Origin: Sthenelais limicola
Taxonomy: Eukaryota > Annelida > Polychaeta > Phyllodocida > Sigalionidae
NCBI GenBank assembly: GCA_942159475.1
Contig: OW804097.1
Coordinates: forward strand, 113,398,582 to 113,462,581
Direction of reading: 5' to 3'
DNA length: 64,000 nucleotides
The position numbers and the translations under genes were made by a program. Under the pieces are notes generated by a model. It worked only from the letters and a program-made list of their open reading frames with translations, was not told the DNA's origin and did no database searches. Shown piece after piece: positions 1-13,274 of the stretch (position 1 is its first letter; every line of letters begins with the position of its first letter).

Positions 1-2965
1 ATATTCACCAAATACTCTGGTTGTTTCTAGCTGGATTCATGTCTAACTTAAAATCCAGCTTTCCAATGAGGGGTTCTTAAAATATATCAGGGTTTGCTGC
101 ATTTATGCCAGAGGATTTTAGGCCTACTAGACTTTTACCCATATCTTAGTTTTACCAGTGTGGGCGATAATAGCTGTATTGTAAGAAATGTCCGAGCCAC
201 CCACCCACGTTCTCTTCCCCCGTCCTCTCTCACTCTCCCTTTCTCCTCCATGAGAGCCCTGGGCTTGGGGAATGAATGAGTAAGAAAATAGGCGACATGG
301 TAAATAGTAGGGTTCCTGGCCAATGCAAAATTTGATTTTCACTTCAAATTCGTGTAAAAAGTTTCGTTCTTGGTATCAAATGAAAGCTTATATTAGGGTC
401 TAAGGAACATTTATGGTCCGAGTGTCCAGCCGTCATTCCACTGGGGGGCCGCTAGGGGGCTTTTTATGTAGGGGCCGGGCCCCACTTTCCCTGTTTAAGG
501 AAAATTATTATAACTTTTGAAATTATAGTCCGATCTGAACACAACTAGTGTCATTAAATGGGGAATTAAGAGACCAAAGCGTTTTGTTTAGTATTTTCCA
601 TCTAGGGGGGTCGCAAACCCCCAATTTTCCGGAAAGGGGGCTGAACGCACCTTGGAAATGTTAAAATTGCCCTAACTTCTGCTATAATACTCAAATTTAT
701 GGGACCTAGAACAATTTGCAACAGAAGGTTTCTCAACTGTATTGAGTAGTACTATTAGTACCCCTTATTAACATACTCAAAGTCTCAAAATCTAGGGTGG
801 GGGGACACCCCCAAAATCAAAAAAAGCGAACCCCTAGCTCCTTTTAGCAGTATATCATATGTAAACAACTCTTGTGTTTCTTTTTTGCAATCCTATGGCC
901 ATCAGCCTCATCATGATGACTAATATGCCAATTTTTCTCCATGAATAATTTGGAATTATGTAGTACAACAAGTTTATATTGAAAAATTCAGAAAATTCCG
1001 ATTTTTTAAAAAGAAATTAAGGAAAAATGTGGGAAAAAACGGGAAACTCAGCTAAAATAATGGCTTCATCAGTGCGGTAGTATTACTTACCCTCCTGTTT
1101 TTTATAAAGCAGATACCAAATGTGTGAATTTCGGTTGATATTCAAGAGAATGGCATTCAAATTAGTGTTAATGAGAAAGCACAGATTTGAAGAATACTCA
1201 AGCCAGTAAAAATGGCGATGTAAAATAAACCATTGACACATTAAGAAACATTAAGAGACATTCAAGAAATATTGCAAACTTTTTTTCATGCATTAACTAT
1301 TGAATTAATTAACGATGACTTTTTCTACATTTCGCAGATGAATAGAGGCATGTATGCTAACTAAATTTCTGTTAAAATAAAAAGAAATAACAGTCAGCAG
1401 ATTATAATTTGCATTACAACTGGGCAGTGGGATTTTTCCAACCCTGAATATATAATTTATTTAATTAGATAAACTGCTAATTCTATGTACAGTCACGCCC
1501 CCCCCCACCCTCCTTCACAAGGGTAGCCCCTCGGGGGAGGCAGCAGGGGTATGTAAAGGGGAGGGATGGGAGAGGTTGCTGGTGTTGGAATGGTTACAGA
1601 ATGGTAACTAGAAGTTCTGGTGGATATATTGTCGCCAGAAATCTTGAAAGTCCATTTCACAAATGGGGAATATTTCTGTTTAATATTTGGTCACATTTAT
1701 GGGCCGATCTACTAGATATAAATTTGTATGTCAGGTAACAACATTGTCAAGCTCCCCACTTCTTCCCCAAAATGGTACTTGACTCAATTATGTGCCAAAA
1801 TAATGTTTCAGGGCCCAACTGTCTGTATTTCATTATAAGTATATCAGGGCAGAGCATACCTTTTCGGGAACTGGGATTGGAGTGTATTTTAGGTTGGGAT
1901 TCAGGATTTAAAAGGGTCTACGGGATTCGGAAAAGGGATTCAGAGCCTAATTTATTTTTCCCAGATAGGGATTGAAAATAGAAAAACGGAATTGCAAATT
2001 GAAAACCTGCGGGCTTCAGAAAATGGGACATAAAAAACGGGAAACGGGATTCAAGGGGAATGCGGGGGGGGGGGGTCTTCCCCACCCTAATATATTGGAA
2101 GTGATATCAAAATCCCTTAACAAGAAGAAGAACTGGTGGAAGAAATATATAAATTTAGTTGTCATAAGTTAGAAGAAATATATATATAATTGAATATAAG
2201 AATGGGCTCTAAATTCTTGTAATCCCGATTAACAATATTCAATCTAGAGGCCGCCTAGCTTTTACATTTGGAATTACTCATGGCGATGCTCTAACTTCCC
2301 ACAGTAATTCCATGGGTACCATGTTACGTTTTCGCATAGTAAAAAGTTCTCAGAAGAATAAATATTCCCACTATGAATAAGTATCCTATATAATATATTA
2401 TATATAATATCCTTTTTCCTATTTGATGTAATCTGTTTATAATGGAAATAAAAACATTTATATATATATTTCATCAAACGATTCACAATAATGTCAGCGT
2501 CATGCAAGTATTTAGTTCATCAAAATTGATTCAGAATTAGTGTAGTTGGTAGATTTTTTGTTTGAGTCCTGACTATACTTGTAATTTTATTTCTAACTCC
2601 GTTTTTACTAGAGACCCTCTGGAAGAGCTATTGTTTTCTGGTGTAATATTACTGTAGTCTTGTTGTCTATATGTATGCAGTGGTCGAAAAAGAATCAAAA
2701 TAGGTGGTAGCCTGCCCATATAGGATAAAATGCATACAATTAGTTCTTATTTAAGTTAATATGATATTGATATGAAAACATAATGTGGAAGAAATGAAAG
2801 ATAGCAGGTTGTATGTAATATAGATGGAGAGTCATATGATCAATGATGTTTTGAAATCAATGGGAATCAGACTGGGAAATTGAAGATTTCTGCTGAAAAT
2901 ATAACCACAAGAATCTTGCTGTAATTATAGCTTGCCTTATACTGATATTCTAATTTGGGTTTCAG
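1..2965. other. Gene-free AT-rich stretch
   Basis: No coding exon or RNA gene can be supported here. Contents are AT-rich unique-looking DNA, a C run near 1,499-1,508, a 12-G run at 2,064-2,075 and short TA-rich tracts near 2,390-2,410 and 2,460. A segment near 1,612-1,760 resembles 3,290-3,490, so part of it is dispersed repeat. Confidence 0.5.
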
Positions 2966-3649
2966 GTAGAGTTACTGGCACAAGTTGTCGGTACCAACAA
3001 AAAAATGAAAGAGCTCATGGATTGCCACCAGGGAAGTTTTTCAACATCAGTCGGACTGACAGGAAGGTGTCTTTCTAAACCTAACAGCTCTATGGTGCAG
3101 TTTTCAGTAAGTTGTTCCTATAATAAATATTTAGCCCATACTGTTTTAAAATCAACCATCGTTCAAAATTACAGCTCGCCCAGGCGATTTGGGAAGTAAA
3201 AATCGCTGCAGGCAAGTTATTTTGGCCATGAGCTTGCCAACAACAGCAAGATAGAATCATAGTAAAATTCTGCATGTTATATTGTAACCAAAAATCTTAT
3301 CTTATGCAAACATTGAGAATTTCTGTTTAATTTTTTGCCATATTGATGGAACAATCCAGTAAAAATTTGTATGTCAGTTAAACATCATATTTAGGGGGAA
3401 AGTTTTCACCCAGAAATTATGAATTATCAATCGAAAATAATTTTGACATTTGTCTGGTCAACCAGAAATTCTGGTGGGCAAGCTTGCCTAGCTTGAGTGA
3501 CAAGTTGAAGACTTGAATAGAAGAATATTAAAATCTTTGTTACAAATGATTAAACCATATGTGTAACAATTGGTGCAGAAAATATTCAATTTGATTAACA
3601 TTTTTCCTTTTTTATCATATTACAGAGGCAGTCAAGACCACTAGGCTAA
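2966..3649 (+). CDS. Possible last two exons of an unknown gene
   Basis: A good acceptor (polypyrimidine then TTTCAG) ends at 2,965 and is followed by an open 140-nt exon to 3,105, where a GTAAGT donor starts. A second acceptor (CATATTACAG) ends at 3,625, and the frame continues for seven codons to a TAA at 3,647-3,649. The joined peptide of about 54 residues (from VELLAQVV to RQSRPLG) matches no family I recognise. The case rests only on splice signals and an open frame. No 5' exon was found, so it could be chance or a fragment of a repeat. Confidence 0.25.
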
Positions 3650-4280
3650 ATGTAAAGAAGACATTGATTCAGTGATAACCATTGCTATTTGCTGGATCCA
3701 AGTTAAACCACCGGGCCAAGCAGGCCAGGAATGCCAGAATGGACAACAGTTTGCAGTAGACTCTATGATGACCAGGGTTGTCCTTCTAAATCTATACTAT
3801 TGGTGCAAAATGCAAATGGAACTGTACACAAAAAAACATGATTATATCAAATTATAAAGTACAACGCCATGTGATTTCTCTCATCATTCAATATTTCCAT
3901 AGCCGCAACACTGGATAATTTTAAAATGGCCCCTACACAAAATATTATAGGCAAAAGTTTGATGATAAACCATATGGAATTACGCTGTAGCATGTTGGTA
4001 TATGACAGGTATATATCAGGGCTAATATGTTGATGAGAGGATGACAATATTTATATTGAGCATTTCCTGATCATATAGGCTAAAAAATTCAACCAAATGT
4101 TTGAATATGTAGTGAAAAAAGGACATCATAGATTTCTCCATTCAAACTGTGGCCGCAAGAATTTTGATTGTCACCGATTTTCATGAGAAATTTGTGCGAA
4201 AATAAGAATATCTATGATGCAGTGAATGTCTGCTATGAACAACTGGAATATTTCAAATCTAAATATGGTATATGGTTTAA

Positions 4281-5353
4281 GGTTACAGCGTTTTGCTCAA
4301 TGTTATTGGGTTTATATTATTGTATTTATTACCCAAGTTTGTGTGCCATTATTGTTCATTCTTCTTGACAAATATGTGTCGTATAAGAGAAGAAAATATG
4401 CAGTATCATTATAATGATACATATCAAATATATTTGCTGGTTAGATTTGATTTTTTTAATTTTCCTATCGATTCTCTGTCTGGTAGTGAGTTCATTCCAA
4501 GACTGGACCGTTTTTCTTGATATACAATTGTGACCGAATTTAGTTATAGAATGTGGTATTTTGAGAATTTTTAAGCATACTTTTCGGTGTCATTCTAATA
4601 GTGGTATTCTTGCTCTACTATGGATTATGTCATGGAGTTTCATTTGGTAAACTTGGTATTACCTTAAGAGCATGATTTTGAGGGCCGGAAGATAATCAAG
4701 AAGCATTAACTAGTCATCAGTATGATCAAAAAATGTAAATATACACAGGACGCCGAAATAAGAATTTTTGGAGAAATGACTTATCTCTCCATATTCATTT
4801 GAAATGGCCATTGAATTTGTTTGCAAAACTATCTCTCCCCTCTCGTTAATTGACCAGTAAGTTAATGTAAATAATTTGACATCAAACCTATTAACATTAA
4901 TTGACCAGTGATACTTTGATGTCAAAAACATTAACATTAATTTGACCAGCAAGTTAATGTTAATAATTTGACGTCAGAATATTAATGTAAAGTTAATGTT
5001 GATCATACGCAAACATTTTGACGTTAGAATATTGACGTTTGTTCACCATCAAATTAATGTTGATAAGTTAGCATCAAGAAAATTAAGTTAATGTTTGCTT
5101 AACGCTGAAATTGTAATGTTAATTAAATTCACATGAAACTGAGGTTAAATTCATGACAAAATGTTAACATTGCAAAATTAAGCTTTGATTGATGTTAATC
5201 AACGTTGTGTTCAAGTGAAATGTTACCTGGGATGGTATATTGTACAAGCTTAAAGGTCTTTTGCTCAATGTTAACCTGTTTATATTTATTATATTTATTA
5301 CCCGAAGTTGTGTGCCATTATTGGTCATGATTCTTGGCAAATGTTTGTCGTCC
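4281..5353 (+). repeat. Direct duplication, ~105 bp, 967 bp apart
   Basis: The segment at 4,281-4,384 (TTTTGCTCAATGTTA, then TATTTATTACCC, then TGTGCCATTATTG) recurs in the same order at 5,248-5,353 with substitutions. The duplicated units bracket an AT-rich repetitive tract. Confidence 0.6.
4850..5210. repeat. Degenerate TTAATGTTAA-rich tract
   Basis: Phrases such as TTAATGTTAA, TTTGACGTCAGAATATTAATG and TTAACATTAATTGACC recur on both strands at irregular spacing of about 40-60 bp. This gives a locally self-complementary AT-rich array. Confidence 0.5.
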
Positions 5354-6109
5354 AAAGCTGGTGCTGACATCAAGCAGTATTACTTATATGATATTCTTGT
5401 ATTCTATGAGAAATGGTCGTATTTTGGATGTACTCATCCAACAGATGTATGATAGTCTAATTGTATGACTGTCCAATAATTGTACGACTACAATGTCTTT
5501 ATGTAAACATGAAAGGAATTTGGAATTTGAAATGAGTATGGTTAAACTGTATATTGGTTATGTGCTGCAACGTTATACATAAGCTGTGGGCCATAGGTCT
5601 GAGTGTTTCCAAGCCTTTATTTCATTTGAAAACGTGAGGTTTAATTGAAATAAAATAAAGTCAGATCTTCCAGTGTTAATGTATAGGCAACGTCATTTGA
5701 GATTTTCGTCTGACAGTAATTTTTTTCATAAGCTGTTATGAATCTAAAGCAATGTTACTCATGATATTATTGTATAGTTTATTTTACAAGATTTGGTCGT
5801 ATCTTGTATTTATGGTTGAAGTGAAGTTTATTATTTGTTGTGATATTGTGTTGCCAGGTTGTTCAAATAGAGTGGTATCTTAAGAAAAATCGATCTAAAA
5901 TTAATTCGAATGTAACTGTTAATTTCAAATAAATCAGGGTGTTTCACTTTGCAGAACGTCTAATAAAATAGGCCTCTTTGTATATCATCATATGTGACTG
6001 GACTTTGAAATTAATAATAAATAGGTAAACTGCTGTAATTTAAGCATGGTTTTGTCTTCTTTTGCTTCAATTTCGACTATGATAACTCATCTTTTTTCAT
6101 CAGCATATT

Positions 6110-6400
6110 ACAGTACATTAATTGCAATAAAATACCGGATATAAACGAACCATAATTCCCGCCGCCCCCCGTGAAAATTATGAACCATATTATCACCATC
6201 CCCGTCCCCCCTGAGTCCTTGCACACAACGCTACCACCGCGATATAACCTGCAATAACAACCGCGCATAACGCACATCACTTCACCGCGCAATGCGCAGT
6301 AGAATTTCGCGCTCCATTGAGTAACATCTGACGCTGTTCTGGTGCGCGAAAATCGCGGCCGATTTTCGCGCAATTAATTAAAGAAAAGAATGCGTTAGTG
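6110..6400. promoter_or_regulatory. CpG-rich block with E2F-like palindrome
   Basis: This block is much richer in C, G and CpG than its surroundings. At 6,344-6,371 lies a perfect 12-bp inverted repeat (GCGCGAAAATCG, 4-nt spacer, then its complement), giving two convergent TTTTCGCGC motifs like E2F sites. A minus-strand frame is open from 6,373, but no domain or splice structure supports a protein. A promoter role is inference. Confidence 0.3.
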
Positions 6401-6475
6401 TTCACTGGGTATATGTATGTCCTCACGCTAATTTGCCTCGTAGGAATTGATGATATTGGGAGATGATGCAAGATA

Positions 6476-6712
6476 TGGGTCAGATTTTCAGAAAATGTAC
6501 AATTCACCTTCACCAATCCTCTCAAATAACCCACATTTAAGACAAAAATGCGCTTCAAAATGCAGTTTAACATAACAGAACTGATACTTTAAATCAACGT
6601 GATACGAAATATGATCAGATATACCTGGTATTCATCATTTTCCGGCCTAATTTAACAGAATCTACTAAATGTATAGAGCTGCCAATAGTACAATTTCTGA
6701 AAATCTGACCCA
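6476..6712 (-). mobile_element. Family A MITE-like element, copy 1
   Basis: About 240 bp, bounded by GGGTCAGATTTTCAGAAAAT at one end and the complement (TTTCTGAAAATCTGACCC) at the other. It has no coding capacity. This reference copy defines the family, which recurs at least 14 times in the host DNA of the window. Confidence 0.8.
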
Positions 6713-6920
6713 TATAAATAATTAATAATGATACTTAACAAATAAGTCGGCTCATGTCTCAGGGGAAGATCACCGCAATGATCACCTCAGGAGCTTTTCT
6801 GAAAATTTAATTACAATTTTATTAAAATTGATGTACTTAAGCTCTCATCCGGAATAAAAACGAATTTTTAAAAGAATATTGTTGAAGGATATACAATATA
6901 GATGTCTACAGTAGATACAT

Positions 6921-7333
6921 AATGTGATGTGTTCCAGTTAAATAAGTCACAAGTCGCAAAATCGATATTTTTCAAAGTGTTTTTTCACAAGATCTCTTTA
7001 TTGGAATGTTCTGATGTTTAGAGGGTTTAGCACTTATAGTCATATGAATCCACATAACAAATTCCAGGATATTGTATTAAATATATCCTTGCGTTTTGAA
7101 GGCCTTCATATGGAGTATATTAAGTTACTTTACTGATAATTACCCACCCAGAATGATTGCAAACTTTACTTTTCAAAAATAAGAATTTCAAAATTAGAAC
7201 ATTGAAATACCTATGGGTGTCATAGTGTTTACTATTATTGGAATCAGCTTGATCTCCTCTGTTCAAATACGGTGATATCTCAAAATCCATATTTTGCGAC
7301 TTATAACTTATTTTCCTAAAACGGATCACATAT
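6921..7333 (-). mobile_element. Family B MITE-like element, copy 1
   Basis: About 410 bp, with ends ATGTGATGTGTTCCAG...AAGTCGCAAAA and TTTTGCGACTTATAAC...GGATCACATAT, which are inverted repeats of about 40 bp. It is non-coding and AT-rich. It defines a second family found throughout the flanks. Confidence 0.75.
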
Positions 7334-8997
7334 CTACTCCAATAAGCAGGGATATATATCTATTGATCATGATGACAGTCAAACGATATTACCAAATATA
7401 AATAGATCTACCATTTTCAATGATATTGCGCTCCAGAGTTTCTGATCTTCTGATCTTTTGGGCGTTGACAATGTTAATGTTTGTTAGGAGTTTATTTGCC
7501 TATTTGCCTACAGGTCGTATAGGTCTGAGAAACCTCTTGACAATATATTGACTTTTTTTACCCACCTTTAAACTTTGTTTTATCTCATTTTATATTAGTG
7601 CATAAGCAGGAATAGAAACTGATTACTAGGATAGGCTTGGATAGACTTGAGTACTTGAGTTAGTAAATCGGGAAATTAGGCATTTATCTAGACTTTTCTA
7701 GAAAGTTCTTTCGTAATGATATATATATCATATCTTTTTTAAGAATATTGGCTTTGATACATTTTAATCATCGATACCCGATATAACGTTGGGAAAGACC
7801 ACAGGTCGATAACCCAATGATAAGTTATGTGCTGGTCCTAAAATCCCGGCAGGTGGTGATGATAAGAATCGTCCCGTTCTGTGATGATGCAAAATTGATA
7901 CAAATGTCAGCCAAAATTCTACAATATATTCATGACTACCATCCTCCTGATGAAGGGCCATATATGCCCGAAAGCTTGAGAAACTAATAAAATCAACACC
8001 AACTTTATTACGTTCTTCATAAGTTACATCTATTAAAATTACTTCGGCCAACCCGTTATACAGCGAGCCCCTTCCCCTTCGACTGTACAATATATTCAGT
8101 TTGATCACCGTGTTTTTTAAATAAATGATTAAATAATCTGATCGTGTTCATGTAAATCTAAAGAGTGACCCACACCTATAACCACCTGCATGCAGTATGT
8201 TGTACAAACTAGAAAATGGTTTTGTTTTGGGGAATTGTAGGAAAGGAAAAACATCCTTCCTACGCGAAATTCCCAGCTGGTAGTAATACTATTGTCCTTT
8301 ACCAACTTGTATTTCTCCCAAATGTCACACATATGCAAAATAACCCATTCTTCTAAATATAACCAGTTTATAAACATCTGGTTAATCTCATTATCTCTAT
8401 CAGTCTTCTGTACAACAATACTCGGTTATACCTCGCCCCTACCGTATACTATTCGTTCTCATCCTTTCAATTTTAATACATAAATTACTGCTATAGGATC
8501 TTATTTTATATTACTAACAATAGATGATACATATAAGTATTATACCCTATCACACGAATATATTCTGTCAGAAGTATTTTTCCCAATAATAATATTCCCC
8601 TTGTTTTTAAGTGTAGTGTAGTGTCACGAATCGATCACTAAAGTTCATTCATGATAATTATCGTCCCTTATCACACGAGTACCGTGTTTCCCAATCATAA
8701 TCCGTCCCTTGTAGCATTAAATCGTGTCCCACAACTTCCCCAGTCATTTCCTATCCCAGCAACGAAGAATTGTCATTCATAAAATAGTTATTTATCTCTG
8801 AGAGGTAAGTGCAAAATATTTGACTATAACGCCTATGCATTTTACGATATGCTGATACCAGAAAATCCCCCACCTACCATATTACTGGGAAATTACAATT
8901 TCCTCGTAAGATTGGGATGGTAGAAAAATAGTGTGAAGTCGGCAGAAATTGTACAATCAGTGGCTCTATATAGAGCTAGTAGAATTTAATAAATATC
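7334..8997. other. Gene-free stretch
   Basis: I see no supported gene. A minus-strand frame at 7,764-8,108 has no recognisable domain. Its complement contains a phrase (CCTGATGAAGGGCC...TGCCCGAAAG) of a kind common at the ends of retroelements, but no reverse transcriptase is nearby. Confidence 0.4.
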
Positions 8998-9595
8998 AGG
9001 GAAATGTGTCATAAGTCGTAAAAAATGGATGTTGAAATATCATATTATTTGAAAGGATGAGATCAAGCGGATTCCAATGATAGTAAACAATGGGCCATCC
9101 AATAAGTGTTTCTATATGCGATGTGTTTCAGGAAAATGAGTCATAAGTCGCAAAGAATGGATTTTGAGATATCATCATACTTGAAAAGATGAGATCAAGC
9201 CGATTCCAATGATAGTAAACACTGGACATTTAACATGTAATACGATATTTTAAGTTTGATGTTTTTATTTTTGAAAAATAAAGTTTGCATTGTTTCTGGA
9301 TGGGTAATTACCAGTAAAGTAACTAAACATCATCCATATGAAGGCCTTCAAAAAGCAAGGATATATTTAACACTATGTCCTGAAATTTGGTAATAGGTTT
9401 ATATGACTAAGTGTGCTAGACCCTCGAGGAGTTAGAACATTTCGATGACAGAATCTTTAGGAAAAGTCACTTTGAAAAATATCAATTTTGCGACTTATGA
9501 CTCGTTTTCTTAAAACACATCACATATTTGTATGCAAAGAACAAATGTTTGCACGATTTCTTGATGGTCAATCCTTACAGTAAAGTAATTAAATA
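8998..9595 (+). mobile_element. Family B copy with a second B copy inside it
   Basis: An outer copy starts at about 8,998 (GTGTCATAAGTCGTAAAAAATGG), breaks after TTTCTATAT near 9,116, and appears to resume near 9,531 (TTGCACGATTTCTTGATGG...). Between the halves lies a complete copy at about 9,117-9,528 with both terminal repeats. The outer right end is decayed. Confidence 0.65.
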
Positions 9596-10997
9596 CACTT
9601 CTCATGATATTCTCAGATATGCATAGATCTGATGATCATAGATAAATGACTTGCAAGAGTCTTTGAGATTAACAGTTTTTCCTAAATTACCTTTTCATAA
9701 TCATTAACGAAATAGGAGCTATTCCAAATCATGGTTTGCATGGATTTATTGTCGAGTTTCATGTAAACGCCATAGAATGTTTCATAGGTTCAAAATGTAA
9801 CATTAATCCATGCTCCCAAGCAAGTGGATTGTCTTGGATTTTCCCTACTGTTACTAAAAGTTTGGCTAAGATTAAGCTGGGAAACTGTAGGGACATGAAG
9901 TAGATTATCGCTTTATTATAGAACTGTATTTCATAAAGTAATTGTATTAATATTTAATTATGTTCATATAAGCTGAAAATATTGTACTGGATGCAAGAGC
10001 TTAAGAATAAAAGAAACTAACGAAAGATACAAAACAAACTTCTTATAGGATTTAGCTCAGGAGTATGTACACCAAACAATGCACCAGCAGGCCCGAAATG
10101 GAGGTTACTTATTTGTGTAGTCTTTGCCTTTGGTTGTTGCAGCTGTTGCATTTGACTTCAGATGTGACTGTGATGTTTCTTGTGTTTTTTCTCTCATTTA
10201 CGACCTTTCTTGCGACCAATCTTATGTTGATTATAGATAATGTACTGCTTTAACGATTTAATTAATATAGTAAAATAGCTTAAAGTGTAATACCCAACGG
10301 TATATATGTAAGAGCACGACACGAATTATATTATATATACATATATATATATATATTTCCTCATTTGTTTTTACATAAGGTTTTAAAGATTTGAAGCAAA
10401 AAATTGCTATTGAATATAAAAAAACATCTTGATGTATCAACTAGGTCTATACTTCAATGATCTAGAACTAACTATCTTTGTACAAAATCTTCATATGATG
10501 GCCTAAGCCTTTTTATTTTGGAATAATTAATGCCTTGCCTTATGCAATCAGGCAACTTCTGAGAATATCAACGATTGTCGATGAAATGTACTTCTTGTTG
10601 TCCTGAATAAACATAACTTAACTTTTTAAAAAAACTTTAAAAAGCCCCTCCCTGGACTGCTCAAGGCAGTGACTAAAATCAGATATGGACATCATTCCTT
10701 TGCTTTTCCGAGAAAAAAAACCTAGAAGGTATGTAGTAGAACGACTCATGAACAAAGTAAACATTACTTGTGTTTATTCAGATATTTAATATGAGCAGTA
10801 ATCTTACAAAGTTTATCATATTAACAATAGTAGATAACAATACAATACGGCAGATTGTTTTTACACGTTTTCTCCAATACTCATGAAACCTTGGAATGTC
10901 AATATTATATAAAGAATACAAACATTATTTCTCAGTCAGTAGGGAACATTTACAAGTGTATAAAATCCATCAATAATACATGCAATAATATCATTTG
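9596..10997. other. Gene-free stretch
   Basis: No gene can be supported. It is AT-rich with a (TA)n tract at about 10,325-10,352. The open frame at 10,065-10,253 lacks any domain or splice support. Confidence 0.4.
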
Positions 10998-11745
10998 TGA
11001 TGCGCCACAGCAAAATGGGTCACAAGTCGCAAAAATATGGATTTTGAGATATTATCATATTTGCAAAGATGAGATCAAGCCGATTCCAAAGATTGGGAGG
11101 TTCTAATAAATAGTTGTATATATATATGTATGTATACATGGCAAGATTTGTTTGGAATATTTCTTGATGGTATAGTAAAACAGTTAAATATAGTTAAATA
11201 TACTCCTTAGGATATCCTCAGATAACCTAGGTATATTCGATATACAATCTTGAAACTTGGTAAATGTATCCATACTATAAGTTCTTAACTGGACACGGGT
11301 GGAGGTGAGGGGAGGGAGGACCAGCTAGGACCACTCCTTTAGGTAATGAGGCCCGCCATCCTGATACATACTGTTATACATGAACGCCATTACAGCCATT
11401 ACAGTGTTCTGGATGATCGCCATTAGGCCTGTAATGTCATTCATGATGATAAGACAAGGGGAGCTGTCCCCCAAATCTGAGTTCCTCCATCCTATCCCAG
11501 CTGTTGTTTTCATGAGGAGGTGACAGATTTCGAGAGGTTTAATGGAATTCCGTCTTCCACCCTTCCCAATCAAAGAAATGTCCCCGCAACGCAGGTATCA
11601 TGTTACCAACTATACTATAGCATCTCTAAACGCCCCAAATATGTAAACATTCTGAGTAAGGGTTCTTGTGGGAAAACGTTTGAGAAATATCATTTTTGTG
11701 CGACTTGTGACTCATTTTTCTGCAACATATCACGTATTTCTCAGA
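10998..11745 (+). mobile_element. Family B copy split by a ~330-bp insert
   Basis: The left part (AAAATGGGTCACAAGTCGCAAAA...) runs to about 11,290. The right part (TTTTTGTGCGACTTGTGACTC...ATATCACGTAT) resumes near 11,625. The intervening ~330 bp is GC-richer, with no terminal repeats that I could define. Confidence 0.6.
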
Positions 11746-12600
11746 TAATGTTAGGTTAATTAATTGCCCATCTAATCGTGAATAGCTCAAAATATGGGTC
11801 AGATCGTCTGATCATATACACTCGGCAGCTCTAAAAATTAAATAAATTTATTTAAAATACTCTAAAAATTAAATGAATTTATTTAATTTTTGCAAAATTA
11901 GGCGACTCTAAGCGACTGAAACCAACGAGTTTGTTAACTGTTTCATAATGCCCTTAACAGTATAAGTTTATAGACAATATTTTGTGGACATAAAGTTGAA
12001 TTCTGGTGGTAAAAACTCATTGGTTGCCATGACTTGCACACGTAATACACTAGTGACATACACACTGACCATAACTGACTCTAGATCTATACGTTGTTCT
12101 CAGAGCAATGCGTATATAATAAATAATATGAATATCTATGAGTATTATTTGATTTTGCGATGCTTGTGTACGGATATATGTTGATCTGTATTTTGTATTT
12201 TTTTTGGTATCAAATTTGGGTTAATTCAGAGAATTGTAAATACCAATTGTACATTTTCAGGCGACATCACCCATATCAATTTTAGCAGTGCCTATCACAT
12301 GAGCTGGATCTAGTGATAAAAGTTAGTTTCGCAAACTCCTTCGAAACTAGGATTTATCACATGGTACTTGGCAACCGATATATATATATATATATTCTTA
12401 TTATTCTTTTAAGGCCAATATAATATCTAATACATGTGCAAATCTCCAATTCGGATTGCCAATGTGCCCTGGGGTCAGTTATACATTATAAATCTATATA
12501 CATTATAAAAATAGGGGACTTGCAAGTGTGCCATATTGAATATTGATTCGCACAGAGTTATGGGAGATTCCATAGTACAACTATTGAGAGACAGCATGCC
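11746..12600. other. Gene-free stretch with family A remnant
   Basis: No gene is seen. A short remnant of family A (ATATGGGTCAGATCGTCTGA, then CGGCAGCTCTA) lies at about 11,792-11,835. It is followed by AT-rich DNA and a (TA)n tract at about 12,380-12,396. Confidence 0.45.
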
Positions 12601-12603
12601 ATG

Positions 12604-12896
12604 TTCAGCTAGAAATAGTCCCTATGAAAATGTCCCTATTCTCCAAGAAAATATCCCTATTCTGAGGGAAAATCACCATATATATTCTGCAAAGAAATTG
12701 CCATATTCTGCAAGAAAATGCCCCTTTCTAAAATAAAATGACCCTATTCTGCAAACAAATGACCATGAAAATGACCATATTCTGAGAGAAAATGACCATA
12801 ATCTGAGTGAAAATAACCATAATCTGAGAGAAAATGACCATATTCTGAAAGAAAATGTATGACCATATTTTGAGAGAAAATACCATATTTTGCACA
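12604..12896 (+). repeat. Short tandem array, ~21-bp degenerate unit
   Basis: The unit AAAATGACCATATTCTGAG and close variants repeat about 13 times. Open frames across it on the minus strand are products of the repeat, not genes. Confidence 0.75.
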
Positions 12897-13274
12897 AGAT
12901 AACCTATAATAATACAAAGTTTTCATATTCCCCATCATGCATTAGGTCTTCACAGACTATTCATACAAGCTCTGACATTAAGAAAAGAGTTGATAAAGTT
13001 GTCGCTAGATATTTTGTACGTCAGATTTGATGTAAACCGAGTTCAGGTTAAACGAAATACAGTGTATACACCATCAAATATAACATTTTCCGAATATGGT
13101 GGACACATAGATTGATATACACAAATTACAATTGTAAATTAAGCATTTTTGAAATTGAATATATGAGTCGTTGAGCTTTTCGATTCATACTTCTTGAACT
13201 AGAAAAGATAACTGAAAAAGATACACATGAATAGACTGTCAATCACGGTTGTGAATAATCTTTAAGTCTCAAAA

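Larger units (their letters stand above)
3650..6109. other. Gene-free stretch with local duplications
   Basis: No gene can be supported. It contains a pair of related ~105-bp segments (4,281-4,384 and 5,248-5,353) and between them a tract of degenerate TTAATGTTAA-type repeats. AATAAA signals occur near 5,927 and 5,650. If the doubtful exons upstream are real, this could include their 3' UTR. Confidence 0.4.

Noticed and set aside
7764..8108. 114-aa minus-strand frame
   Set aside because: No domain. The complementary strand carries a short phrase often seen at retroelement ends, and no transposon gene is nearby to support either reading.
12673..12938. Minus-strand frames with repeating SFSLRIW-type peptide
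   Set aside because: They are products of the 21-bp tandem array.
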